From CADEED01 sp035286365 (GTDB lineage Bacteria; Pseudomonadota; Gammaproteobacteria; Steroidobacterales; Steroidobacteraceae), in contig DATHJZ010000091.1 in assembly GCA_035286365.1 (NCBI GenBank), positions 1 to 9,038 on the forward strand: DNA of 9,038 nt. Reading direction: 5' to 3'. The notes below the pieces were generated by a model. It saw only the letters and a list, made by a program, of their open reading frames with translations. It was not told the origin of the DNA and ran no database searches. Position 1 is the stretch's first letter. Each line of letters begins with the position of its first letter. The position numbers and the translations under genes were made by a program. Positions 1 through 7,286 of the stretch are shown in pieces.

Positions 1-1
1 C

Positions 2-202
2 GGATTCGGTGCTGGCGGAACGTTAGAGCGCATAACGGTTCCCTCCGCGAAACCACCCGCGGCGTTGATGTTCGAAAACTTTGCAGCCATGGTTGGCAAT
101 CCCGATCTTTTCGAAGCAAGCGTGGCTGCGAGTGAAAGGACCCAAGAGTGGCTGGACGCGATTTGGACCAAGGCAATACAAAACGAGCGGGGAATCGCGT
201 GA
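2..202 (+). CDS. C-terminal fragment of an upstream gene (possible Gfo/Idh-type oxidoreductase)
   Basis: The frame beginning at base 2 stays open for 66 codons to a TGA at 200-202 and has no start in the window that would make a sensible whole gene, so it is read as the 3' end of a gene entering from the left. The residues look like real protein: a helix-rich tail around MFENFAAMVGNPDLFEAS, then ERTQEWLDAIWTKA. A tail of the form 'vP...fenFaamv...eas..s...ldAiw.sA' resembles the C-terminus of Gfo/Idh/MocA-type NAD(P)-dependent oxidoreductases, but this is recall of a weak pattern and other families are possible. Its stop overlaps the GTG of the next gene by 4 nt (GTGA), the classic layout of translationally coupled operon genes. 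That overlap is the best support that this is a real coding end. I am fairly sure of the coding call and unsure of the function. Confidence 0.65.
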   Translation, partial: GFGAGGTLERITVPSAKPPAALMFENFAAMVGNPDLFEASVAASERTQEWLDAIWTKAIQNERGIA

Positions 203-1518
203 CAACAAAATTGGCCCGTTCATTCAGCCTGTGTGTCCTGGCGCTGACTTTCGCAACTACCGGCAGCACTGCGCAGTCCGCATCGGATGTTGTGGTCGTA
301 GTGCACGCGGGGCGCTTGCTCGACCGTCCCGGTCAGGCGCCACGTGGCGCATCGACAGTCCTGATCCGCAACGGCAAGGTTGAGGCGATTCGCGAGGGAT
401 TCCTGGACGCCGCCAGCTACCCGGGCGCGCAGGTCATCGATCTGCGCGCCAAGTTCGTGCTGCCTGGATTGATCGATGCGCACGTCCATCTCGACAGCGA
501 CCGGGCCGGACAGGAAGGGTTGGTCGAGAGCCTGACGAATGGGCCGGCATACTTCGCCTACGAAGCGGCGGTCAATGCACGCAAGACCCTCGCCGCAGGG
601 TTCACGACCGTGCGCAATCTCGGCAACAGCGACGGCGTCACGCTTGCCCTGCGCGATGCGATTGCGGCGGGCAAGGTGCCGGGCCCGCGGATCGTCGATG
701 CGGGAAGCGGAATTTCGACCACGTCTGGGCACGGCGATAGCTCACTGGGCCTAAGCCCGGAGCTCGCGGAACACGCGCACCAAAAGAATCTGTGCGATGG
801 CGTCGAGTCCTGTCGCCTCGCGGTGCGGCTGCAAGTCCGCCGCGGTGTCGACGTGATCAAGATCATGACGACCGGTGGTGTGAACAGCCGCATCGGCGCA
901 GGCCTCGGGCGGCAAATGTTCGACGACGAAGCCAAAGCCCTGATCGAAACCGCTCACCTCTACGGAAAGAAAGTCGCCGTGCACGCGCATGGCGCCGACG
1001 GAATCAACCTGGCGCTGCGTAACGGCGCGGATTCGATCGAACACGGGACGCTGCTCGATGAAGAGGGCATCAAGCTGTTCCTCAAGACCGGCGCGTACTA
1101 TGTACCGACCCTATCTACGGTGAACGGCTACCTCGAGCGCATCGCGAAAGATCCGAATGCCTATCCACCGGAAGTGCGCGCCAAGATCGACTGGCGAATT
1201 TCGATCACCGGGCAGGCGTTGGAGAAGGCATTTCCTCGCGGCGTGAAGATCGCATTCGGTACCGACGCGGGCGTCTCGAAACACGGCAGAAACGCCGATG
1301 AGTTCGAGCTGATGGTGAAGCACGGCATGCCTGCCTCCGAAGCCATCAAGGCGGCCACGATGAACGCCGCGGATCTGCTGGGCCTGTCGAGCGAGATCGG
1401 CACGCTCGAGCCCGGCAAGCGCGCGGATCTCATTGCCGTCACGGGCGATCCCTTGAAGGACGTGACGGTGTTGAAGACGGTCGAGTTCGTGATGAAGGAT
1501 GGTGTGGTGAGCAAGTAA
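199..1518 (+). CDS. Secreted metal-dependent amidohydrolase, prolidase/imidazolonepropionase-like
   Basis: This is an exported amidohydrolase-superfamily enzyme of 439 aa. I chose the GTG at 199 over the ATG at 148 for three reasons. It places a clean Sec signal peptide at the very N-terminus (hydrophobic core SLCVLALTFATTG, cleavage near STAQS). It is preceded by GGGGA at 189-193 with 5-nt spacing. It overlaps the upstream stop as GTGA. The binuclear metal site can be read off: HVH at residues 95-97, the lysine of DVIKIM at K221 (normally carboxylated), HAH at 262-264, EHG with H282, and GTDAG with D356. The C-terminal PGKRADLIAV stretch closes the small beta-sandwich shared with the N-terminus (residues about 30-90). 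The family (COG1228) includes imidazolonepropionase and the Caulobacter-type Xaa-Pro and Xaa-Arg/Lys dipeptidases. The signal peptide and the GSGISTTSGHGD segment favour a periplasmic dipeptidase-like role over histidine catabolism. The exact substrate is not determined. Confidence 0.9.
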   Translation: MTTKLARSFSLCVLALTFATTGSTAQSASDVVVVVHAGRLLDRPGQAPRGASTVLIRNGKVEAIREGFLDAASYPGAQVIDLRAKFVLPGLIDAHVHLDSDRAGQEGLVESLTNGPAYFAYEAAVNARKTLAAGFTTVRNLGNSDGVTLALRDAIAAGKVPGPRIVDAGSGISTTSGHGDSSLGLSPELAEHAHQKNLCDGVESCRLAVRLQVRRGVDVIKIMTTGGVNSRIGAGLGRQMFDDEAKALIETAHLYGKKVAVHAHGADGINLALRNGADSIEHGTLLDEEGIKLFLKTGAYYVPTLSTVNGYLERIAKDPNAYPPEVRAKIDWRISITGQALEKAFPRGVKIAFGTDAGVSKHGRNADEFELMVKHGMPASEAIKAATMNAADLLGLSSEIGTLEPGKRADLIAVTGDPLKDVTVLKTVEFVMKDGVVSK

Positions 1519-1571
1519 CGCGGCAGTCCTAGCTGGGCGCGACGCGCTTCCTGGTGACTATCTCGCGGAAT

Positions 1572-1592
1572 TCCCACGCTGGGTCCCACGCT
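1572..1592. repeat. Short tandem direct repeat TCCCACGCT x2 in the amidohydrolase-cupin spacer
   Basis: The 9-mer TCCCACGCT occurs at 1572-1580 and again at 1584-1592, 12 bp start to start, separated by GGG. It lies in the 125-bp non-coding spacer (1519-1643) between the amidohydrolase and the cupin, about 50 bp before the cupin start. Nothing else stands out in this spacer: no strong hairpin followed by a T tract and no convincing -35/-10 pair. It could be a regulator half-site pair or chance. Confidence 0.3.
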
Positions 1593-1630
1593 CTGGTTTT
1601 AGGCTCGCTCCGAACCTGCAGTCTGGGAGA

Positions 1631-1635
1631 AGGAG
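1631..1635 (+). promoter_or_regulatory. Strong Shine-Dalgarno AGGAG for the cupin gene
   Basis: AGGAG, inside a purine run GGGAGAAGGAGAG, lies 8 nt before ATG 1644. It decides the start in favour of 1644 over the longer frame opening at 1554 and the internal ATG at 1674. The resulting N-terminus carries a signal peptide, which supports the choice. Confidence 0.75.
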
Positions 1636-1643
1636 AGATCACC

Positions 1644-2132
1644 ATGTTCCACCAAATCCAGTTCAACCGTTCTATGCGTTACTCAGTCCCGTTTTTCCTG
1701 AGCCTGCTTGCCGCGGGGTCTTTTGCGCAGGTGCCGGATCAGGAACTGGCAGTTGCGCGAACCGCTGATGATGCCGTGCTCAAGTGGGGTCCCTGTCCGC
1801 CGTTTCTTCCCGAGGGGTGCGGCATTGCCGTGTTGCATGGCGACCCGGCAAAAGACAATGTCGATGTGCTTCTCAGGGTTCCTGCGCGATCCGAGCTTCC
1901 GCTGCATTGGCACACCTCGGCAGAGCGCATGGTGCTGATCGCAGGCGAACTTCACGTGACTTATGACGGACAGAAAAAAGTAATCCTCAAGCCCGGAACC
2001 TATGCCTATGGGCCCCCAAAGCGTTCCCACAGCGGCGTCTGTGCGAGCGTCAGTCCCTGTGTGCTCTTCATTGCCTTCGAATCGCCACTGGATGCGGTGC
2101 CGATCGTAGGCACTGAGAAACCGGGAAGCTGA
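1644..2132 (+). CDS. Exported single-domain cupin protein
   Basis: This is a 162-aa protein with one cupin beta-barrel. After a basic N-terminus, residues about 12-28 form a Sec signal peptide (SVPFFLSLLAAGSFA, cleavage likely just before QVPDQ), so the protein should be periplasmic. Cupin motif 1 is visible as HWH at 88-90, E94 and G101, giving two histidines and the glutamate of the metal site. Motif 2 is KPGTYAYGPPKRSH at about 116-129, supplying the last histidine H129. Four cysteines (C51, C60, C133, C139) lie in the exported part and could form disulfides, with C51/C60 before the barrel strands and C133/C139 after motif 2. The catalytic or binding role is unknown; such small cupins may be dioxygenases, isomerases or ligand-binding proteins. 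It lies downstream of the amidohydrolase with a 125-bp spacer, so it may share its transcript or have its own promoter. It ends 25 bp from the convergent receptor gene. Confidence 0.85.
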   Translation: MFHQIQFNRSMRYSVPFFLSLLAAGSFAQVPDQELAVARTADDAVLKWGPCPPFLPEGCGIAVLHGDPAKDNVDVLLRVPARSELPLHWHTSAERMVLIAGELHVTYDGQKKVILKPGTYAYGPPKRSHSGVCASVSPCVLFIAFESPLDAVPIVGTEKPGS

Positions 2133-2157
2133 TCAGTTACGGCAGAATCGCCGAGTG

Positions 2158-4374
2158 TCAGAACTCCTTGCTGAACCGCACTCCAAACTCGCTCGCATCA
2201 TTGCTCAGCATGACCAGCACGTAGTCGCCCGTGTTGAGCCGCGCATTGTCATAGCGCTCGTCCGTGATGTTGCGGCCGTAAATCCCGACGGTCCAGTCGC
2301 CATCGGCGGGCCGATAGCTGATGTCGGCATTGACCAGGTCGCGACTCTCAATGAACGTGAACCGCGCCGGGTCGTTGCTCGGCTCGCCGAACATGTCGTC
2401 CCGGTACGACCAGTCGGCGCGCAGCGTGATCTCCCCGCTTCCGGTTGGAATCGTCAGCTCGGGACTCAGCGACGCAGTCATTTTCGGTGTCAACGGTGCC
2501 ACTGCGGCCGGATTCGGATCGTCGACGTCAACGTCGATGTAACCCACGGTCACGTGCAGACGGAAGTTGTCGGTCGCGGCCCAGGTGGTTTCAAGCTCGG
2601 CGCCGCGCGAAGTCTGATCCACGACGATGCTTTGCGTAGAGAAGCCGGCCCCCGTCGTCGTGCTCACCTGGTAGGGCAGGTCCGTATATTTCGTGTTGAA
2701 CAAGGCGATGCTCAGCTGCAGGTTGTCGAAGAGCTCTCCTTTCATGCCCACTTCGTAATTGATCGCGGTGACGTTTTCGGTGGCCACGAAACAGTTAGGG
2801 TTCCCGAACAGGCAGAACGGACGCGCCGGGTACTGGCCGGCCTGGTAGCCACTCTGTACGGCACCATAGAACGTCAGCCGATCTCGGAATTTGTACGAGG
2901 CCGAGACGTCCCAGGTGGTTTGCGACCCATCGTTGCTGTTCGAAGCCCCGATCACGCCGACCACAGGCATCGTGTCCGCGTCCTTGTCGTCCTGCGTGTA
3001 CCGCAGGCCGGCCGCGATCCTCAACGCATCGGTCACGTGGTATCCGACGTTCGCATAGATCGCCTGGCTGTTGTACTTCTGGTGCAGGAAGAAATCGCCG
3101 CTGTTCGGCGCTGGGCACGGCGCAGCCGCGGTACCGCAGTTGAAGCTCGTATCGTTCTGGAAGTTCTGTCCTTCCTCCTCGTAGTAGAAGAGGCCGAGCA
3201 CGTAGTCGAGGGCACCAGCCGTACCCGTGGCCTGCAATTCCAGCGACTGCTGATCGGCAGAGCCGATCTCGGGGAACGACAGGAAGTCGTCGTGGAAGCT
3301 GTCGTCGTCGAGTCCGCTCTTGTATTCCGAGTGCCGGTCGCTCGCGAGGAGCTTGAAACTGAGCGCGTCCGAGACCTCGAGATCGGCCGTCAAGGAAACG
3401 CCGTACGCCCGGTTCGTCACCTCGATCTGGTCGGCCTGGCCGGTGTTGTTGTCGTAGTGATCGCTCGCCCGGTCGGAATTCCGATAGCCGGCGTTGTAAA
3501 CGGCGCCGTTGGCGGCAGTGCAGTTCGCCGGGGGAGCGGGTGGGTTGGCCCGGCACGCCGCGCCGAGCTCGTCGATCAGCGTGTAGTACGGCCGCAGGCC
3601 ATTCTCTCCGTCGTTGCCGTCTCCGGTCAGCAGGAATGACAGCTTGTCGGTCGGCTTCCACTGCATCGCGATGCGTCCGGAAATGTCCTGCATCTCGCCG
3701 ACTTGCTTGTTCGGATCTTCGATCAGCAGAAAATCACCGAGTCCGTCACGGCGTTGGTAGGCCAGGCTGAAGGACATGGCGAACTCGTCCGAGATCGGCA
3801 TGTCCGCATACACGTCGCCGTTCAGCCGTCCGCGACTCCCGGCCATCAACGACACTTTTCCGCCCGGTTCGTCGCCCGGCTTGCGCGTGATGATGTTGAT
3901 GGCGCCACCGATCGAATTGCGCCCGTACAGCGTGCCTTGCGGGCCACGCAATACTTCGACGCGCTCGATATTGGCGAAGCTCCAGTTCTGGCCGACCTGG
4001 CGGCCGAGATAGACGCCATCGATGTACACGCCGACGCCCGGCTCGGTCGTGATCAGGTGATCCTGCAGGCCGATGCCGCGGATGAACGGATTCTGCGACG
4101 ACGTGTGGCCGCCCGAGAAGCCGGTGATGTTGAGGTTCGGCACGAACTTACCGATATCGGTGAGATCGGTGATTCCCTGCTTCTCCATGGCTTCCGGCGA
4201 GAACGCGCTGATCGACACTGGCACGTCATAGATGCTCTGCTCGCGCTTCTGCGCAGTCACGATGACGGTGTCGAACACCGAGTCGTCTTGTTCCTGAGCG
4301 AGCGCGGCTGGCCCCACACCGAGCGCGCCCAACAGCGCGGCGAACATGATGACCGCAAGATTTCTCTTGTTCAT
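2158..4374 (-). CDS. TonB-dependent outer-membrane receptor
   Basis: This is a complete 738-aa TonB-dependent transporter, moving a substrate across the outer membrane with energy from TonB-ExbB-ExbD. The start at 4374 follows an AGGGAGG ribosome site and gives a textbook signal peptide (MNKRNLAVIMFAALLGALGV..ALA, cleavage before QEQDD at about 27). A longer in-frame start at 4416 would only add a polar extension before it. A TonB box is seen at DTVIVTA (35-41). The plug spans about 48-168, with YIDGVYLGR (118-125) and VEVLRGPQGTLYGRNS (139-154). The rest is the 22-strand barrel, with RNITDERYDN near 701-710 and a terminal Phe after GVRFSKE, as expected for BAM recognition. Length and architecture match the large family common in Caulobacter-, sphingomonad- and Steroidobacter-type bacteria. 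There is no FecA-type N-terminal signalling extension. Three closely spaced cysteine pairs (274/285, 413/420, 521/528) probably sit in extracellular loops. The substrate is unknown; the adjacent secreted hydrolase suggests a small organic or peptide compound rather than only iron. Confidence 0.95.
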   Translation of the reverse strand: MNKRNLAVIMFAALLGALGVGPAALAQEQDDSVFDTVIVTAQKREQSIYDVPVSISAFSPEAMEKQGITDLTDIGKFVPNLNITGFSGGHTSSQNPFIRGIGLQDHLITTEPGVGVYIDGVYLGRQVGQNWSFANIERVEVLRGPQGTLYGRNSIGGAINIITRKPGDEPGGKVSLMAGSRGRLNGDVYADMPISDEFAMSFSLAYQRRDGLGDFLLIEDPNKQVGEMQDISGRIAMQWKPTDKLSFLLTGDGNDGENGLRPYYTLIDELGAACRANPPAPPANCTAANGAVYNAGYRNSDRASDHYDNNTGQADQIEVTNRAYGVSLTADLEVSDALSFKLLASDRHSEYKSGLDDDSFHDDFLSFPEIGSADQQSLELQATGTAGALDYVLGLFYYEEEGQNFQNDTSFNCGTAAAPCPAPNSGDFFLHQKYNSQAIYANVGYHVTDALRIAAGLRYTQDDKDADTMPVVGVIGASNSNDGSQTTWDVSASYKFRDRLTFYGAVQSGYQAGQYPARPFCLFGNPNCFVATENVTAINYEVGMKGELFDNLQLSIALFNTKYTDLPYQVSTTTGAGFSTQSIVVDQTSRGAELETTWAATDNFRLHVTVGYIDVDVDDPNPAAVAPLTPKMTASLSPELTIPTGSGEITLRADWSYRDDMFGEPSNDPARFTFIESRDLVNADISYRPADGDWTVGIYGRNITDERYDNARLNTGDYVLVMLSNDASEFGVRFSKEF

Positions 4375-4380
4375 TCGATT

Positions 4381-4387
4381 CCTCCCT
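4381..4387 (-). promoter_or_regulatory. Shine-Dalgarno AGGGAGG for the TonB-dependent receptor
   Basis: The plus strand reads CCTCCCT, i.e. AGGGAGG on the coding strand, 6 nt before the ATG whose first base is 4374. It fixes the receptor start at the methionine of the signal peptide rather than the upstream in-frame ATG at 4416. Confidence 0.8.
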
Positions 4388-4566
4388 GAATGATGCCGAC
4401 CTGAGTGAGCTGGCATTAGCGCGTGTGCAGCTTAAAGAATACTGCGGGTTCTGTCCGTGGTGCTGTGTAAGGCGCATGGCCGAGACTGCGGCGCTGCTGC
4501 ACGGCCGCGTGCGGTACAGTCGCAACGCCGTGATGGATCGCGCCACAGAGCGTCGGCCACGGCTCC
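4388..4566. promoter_or_regulatory. Divergent intergenic region with probable promoters for receptor and kinase
   Basis: The 241 bp between the receptor start (4374) and kinase start (4616) must hold promoters for both directions. The only AT-rich patch in this GC-rich DNA is CTTAAAGAATACT at 4431-4443. It offers AATACT on the plus strand and TATTCT on the minus strand as possible -10 elements, but neither has a good -35 at the right distance. A small inverted repeat GCACG-GCCG-CGTGC lies at 4499-4512. A second pair, GCCGTG 4527-4532 and CACGGC 4558-4563, could fold the kinase leader. None of these is decisive. Confidence 0.3.
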
Positions 4567-4575
4567 AGGAGTGAC

Positions 4576-4611
4576 ATGCCCGACATCTTCCTCACCGATC
4601 CGCCGCGATAG
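4576..4611 (+). CDS. Possible 11-codon leader ORF upstream of the kinase
   Basis: An ATG at 4576 with AGGAG at 4567-4571 (4-nt spacing, slightly short) opens an 11-codon frame, MPDIFLTDPPR, ending in TAG at 4609-4611, only 4 nt before the kinase ATG at 4616. The kinase itself has no visible Shine-Dalgarno: the bases before its ATG are CGCGATAGATCG. Translation of the little ORF followed by re-initiation would explain how the kinase is started. Alternatively the AGGAG serves something else, or the kinase initiates without it. The ORF is very short and could be chance, so this is a candidate only. Confidence 0.3.
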   Translation: MPDIFLTDPPR

Positions 4612-4615
4612 ATCG

Positions 4616-7279
4616 ATGCCCGCTCCCGGAACGCGCCTCGGCCGCTTCGAAATTCTGGAATTGCTCGGCGCGGGCGGCATGGGCGAGGTCTATCGAGCGC
4701 GCGACTTGCGCCTTGGGCGCGAGGTCGCGCTGAAGCTGCTGCCGGAACAGTTCGTGCGTGATACGCAGCGCCTGGCGCGATTCGAGCGCGAGACGCAGGT
4801 GCTGGCTTCGCTCAACCAGCCGAACATTGCCGCCCTGCACGAGATAGTGGCACTCGAAGGCAGCCACGCCTTGGTGCTGGAGTTGGTCGAGGGCGAAACC
4901 CTGTCGGAGCGGATCGCACGCGGCGCGTTGCCGGTGCCTGAAGCTCTGGGAATTGCCGCCCAGATCGCCACGGCGCTGGACGCTGCGCACGAGCGGGGCA
5001 TCGTGCACCGCGACCTCAAGCCGGGCAACGTCAAGCTGCGGCCCGATGGCACCGTGAAGCTGCTGGACTTCGGCATCGCCAAGGTGCTGGACCCGACCAC
5101 GACGGCCAGCAATCCGGCGGCTGTCACCCTGACCGCGGCCGACGCGCCCGGCGGCAGTGCGCGCATCCTCGGCTCGCCCGCCTACATGAGTCCCGAGCAG
5201 GCCCGCGGCATGACCGTCGACAAGCGAGGGGATATCTGGTCCTTCGGCTGTGTGCTGTACGAGATGTTGAGCGGCGCGCGCGCCTTCGGTGGCGAAGGGT
5301 CCTCGGATGTGATCGCAAAAGTCATCGAGCGCGAGCCGGATTTCGCCGCCTTGCCCGCGGAACTGCCGTTCACGATCCAGCGGCTGCTGCAGCGCTGCCT
5401 GGAGAAGGACCGACGGCGGCGGCTGCGCGACATCGGCGATGCGCGTCTCGAACTACTCGACGCACTCGACAACCCTGGCGGCGAGCCGACCGCGAGCGGA
5501 GCGTTCGCCGCCCGGGCCGCATCCCGCAGGCCATGGGTCCGGCGCCGCGTGCTCGCCGCGATCGTCACGATCGCCGCGGCGCTGGCCGGTACCGCAGCGT
5601 GGCTTGCGCAATGGGGCAACGCTCCGGCTCCCCTGGTTACGCGCTTCGCGCTCACCGAGCAGAGCTATGCCGGAGGCGGGCTGGCGATTTCCGCTGACGG
5701 TACGCGGATTGCCTACCTCGACGATCGCGGACTGGTGGTGCGGTCGCGGGACCGCCTGGAGAGCAAGGTGATCGCGGCCGTCAATATCGTCCAAGGCAAC
5801 CCGTTCTTCTCACCGGACGGTGAGTGGGTCGGTTTCAGAGGTTGGGAGGCGCTCAGAACGGTTCCGGCAAACGGCGGTCCTGTGGCAACGGTGGCAGACC
5901 GGCATTCGGCCGCGACTGGCGCCTGGGTCGGCAAAGACATCTTCTTCGCCGGCATGACGGGACTTTTCCGGACTTCCGCGCGCGGCGGTAAGCCGGTGGC
6001 GCTGGCAGCACCCGCCGAGGGTGAACAGATCGTGTCCGTGCAGGTGCTTCCCGCAAGGAGGGCGATCCTGTTCACGGTCATTCCGACGCGCGGCAACGTG
6101 TATGGCATGGCCGCCAGCCTCCCGAGCGCGCGCATCGAGGCGCTGGACCTGGCGACTGGCCTGCGGCAGGTCGTGGTGCGCGGCGGCGGTCGGCCGCGAT
6201 ACACCAGCACCGGACATTTGCTGTACGTGAGTGGCGGGACGCTCTACGCGGTCCCCTTCGACATCAGTCAGTTGCGGACGCGGGGCACAGCGGTGCCGGT
6301 GATCGACACCGAAGGGCTGCTGGACTACGACGTCTCGGCCGAAGGGACGCTGATCTATCAGGCCGCGCTGACGAAGGAACACCGGGAACTGGCGTGGGTC
6401 GACCGGCGGGGCCGCGCCACATCGCTCGGCGCACCTGCCATGAATTACGCGTATCCGCGCGTCTCGCCCGACGGTACCCGTGTGGCGATCGACGTGATGG
6501 ACGCGGCGGATCGCGACATCTGGATGTGGGATATCGGCCGCCGCACGCTCGAACGTTTCACCAAGGATCCCACCGGCAATCCGATCGTCACCTGGAGCCC
6601 GGATGGCAGTCATCTTGTCTTCGGCAGTGAACGTAGTGGCGTCTCGAATGCGTATCGCCAGGCATCCGACGGCAGCGGCGAACCCGAACGTCTGCTTGCA
6701 AGCGACGCGCTGCAGATGCCGATCAGCTACACACCTGACGGGCGGCTGCTGGTCTCGGTTGACGTGACGGGCCAGCAGCGCGACATCCACCTGATGACGC
6801 TCGACGGCCAGCGCAAGAGTGAGCCGCTGATTCACGGCCCGGCCAATGAACTGTGGGCGGAAGTCTCGCCCGACGGGCGCTGGGTGGTCTACGACTCGGA
6901 CGAGTCCGGCCAGTTCGAGGTGTATGTGCGGCCCTTCCCCGATGCTTACCGCGGCAGTCGCTGGCAGATTTCCGCCGCGGGTGGGCGCCAGCCGGTCTGG
7001 TCGCACGATGGCCGCGAGCTGTTCTATCGCGATTTCAGCGGCGCGCTGATGGCTGTTCGCGTGGCCGCCGGGCCGGGCTTCGCGCCCGGCCGTCCAGTTC
7101 GGCTGTTCGAAGGCACCGGCTACCTGGGCGCGGGCGCGCAAGGCGGTGGCCGGACTTACGATGTCTCGCCGGACGGCAGCCGCTTCCTGATGGTCCGGAC
7201 CGGGGACCAGGCCAGCACACCCCTCGTGGTCGTGCTGAACTGGTTCGAGGAACTCAAGCGCCTCGCCCCGATCCGCTAG
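4616..7279 (+). CDS. Transmembrane Hanks-type Ser/Thr protein kinase with periplasmic TolB/WD40-like propeller
   Basis: This 887-aa bitopic sensor kinase has all kinase landmarks: glycine loop LGAGGMGEVY (17-26), K40 in VALK, alpha-C E59, HRDLKPGN (131-138, catalytic D133), DFG (151-153), GSPAYMSPEQ (186-195) and DIWSFG (206-211). It is therefore an RD-type, probably active, kinase. A single membrane helix at about 311-331 (VLAAIVTIAAALAGTAAWLA) follows the arginine-rich RRPWVRRR stop-transfer stretch. The remaining ~550 residues carry eight S/T-x-DG blade motifs (near 359, 399, 617, 661, 706, 751, 796, 851), typical of PD40/TolB-like propellers, and end in the familiar VVLNWFEELKRL. The propeller should lie in the periplasm and sense a ligand or partner. 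I chose ATG 4616 because MPAPGTRLGRFEI is the usual family N-terminus; the longer frame from 4457 adds an arginine-rich, non-protein-like stretch. The gene has no own Shine-Dalgarno and may depend on the leader ORF. Its stop is 7 bp from that of the convergent lipoprotein gene. Confidence 0.93.
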   Translation: MPAPGTRLGRFEILELLGAGGMGEVYRARDLRLGREVALKLLPEQFVRDTQRLARFERETQVLASLNQPNIAALHEIVALEGSHALVLELVEGETLSERIARGALPVPEALGIAAQIATALDAAHERGIVHRDLKPGNVKLRPDGTVKLLDFGIAKVLDPTTTASNPAAVTLTAADAPGGSARILGSPAYMSPEQARGMTVDKRGDIWSFGCVLYEMLSGARAFGGEGSSDVIAKVIEREPDFAALPAELPFTIQRLLQRCLEKDRRRRLRDIGDARLELLDALDNPGGEPTASGAFAARAASRRPWVRRRVLAAIVTIAAALAGTAAWLAQWGNAPAPLVTRFALTEQSYAGGGLAISADGTRIAYLDDRGLVVRSRDRLESKVIAAVNIVQGNPFFSPDGEWVGFRGWEALRTVPANGGPVATVADRHSAATGAWVGKDIFFAGMTGLFRTSARGGKPVALAAPAEGEQIVSVQVLPARRAILFTVIPTRGNVYGMAASLPSARIEALDLATGLRQVVVRGGGRPRYTSTGHLLYVSGGTLYAVPFDISQLRTRGTAVPVIDTEGLLDYDVSAEGTLIYQAALTKEHRELAWVDRRGRATSLGAPAMNYAYPRVSPDGTRVAIDVMDAADRDIWMWDIGRRTLERFTKDPTGNPIVTWSPDGSHLVFGSERSGVSNAYRQASDGSGEPERLLASDALQMPISYTPDGRLLVSVDVTGQQRDIHLMTLDGQRKSEPLIHGPANELWAEVSPDGRWVVYDSDESGQFEVYVRPFPDAYRGSRWQISAAGGRQPVWSHDGRELFYRDFSGALMAVRVAAGPGFAPGRPVRLFEGTGYLGAGAQGGGRTYDVSPDGSRFLMVRTGDQASTPLVVVLNWFEELKRLAPIR

Positions 7280-7286
7280 TTCTCAG

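Noticed and set aside
1531..1552. Possible terminator hairpin after the amidohydrolase (GCGC-GAC-GCGC)
   Set aside because: The stem is only four base pairs and no T-run follows, so it does not qualify as an intrinsic terminator.
2133..2157. Bidirectional terminator between cupin and receptor genes
   Set aside because: The 25-bp gap shows no stem-loop with flanking A/T tracts.
2155..3639. 494-codon open frame on the plus strand, antisense to the TonB-dependent receptor
   Set aside because: The minus strand encodes a full receptor with signal peptide, plug and barrel signatures. The plus frame is valine- and arginine-rich with no recognisable domain, as expected from GC-rich codon-phase shadowing.
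3703..4389. 228-codon plus-strand frame over the receptor N-terminal part
   Set aside because: It lies wholly opposite the conserved receptor plug sequence and lacks a plausible ribosome site or domain.
4457..4615. N-terminal extension of the kinase from ATG 4457
   Set aside because: The 53 extra residues are arginine/alanine-rich and unlike protein kinase N-termini; homologues typically begin just before the G-loop, as the ATG at 4616 does.
5810..7141. 443-codon open frame on the minus strand, antisense to the kinase propeller
   Set aside because: The sense strand has repeated S-P-D-G blade motifs in a consistent frame. The antisense product is arginine/histidine-rich without domains.
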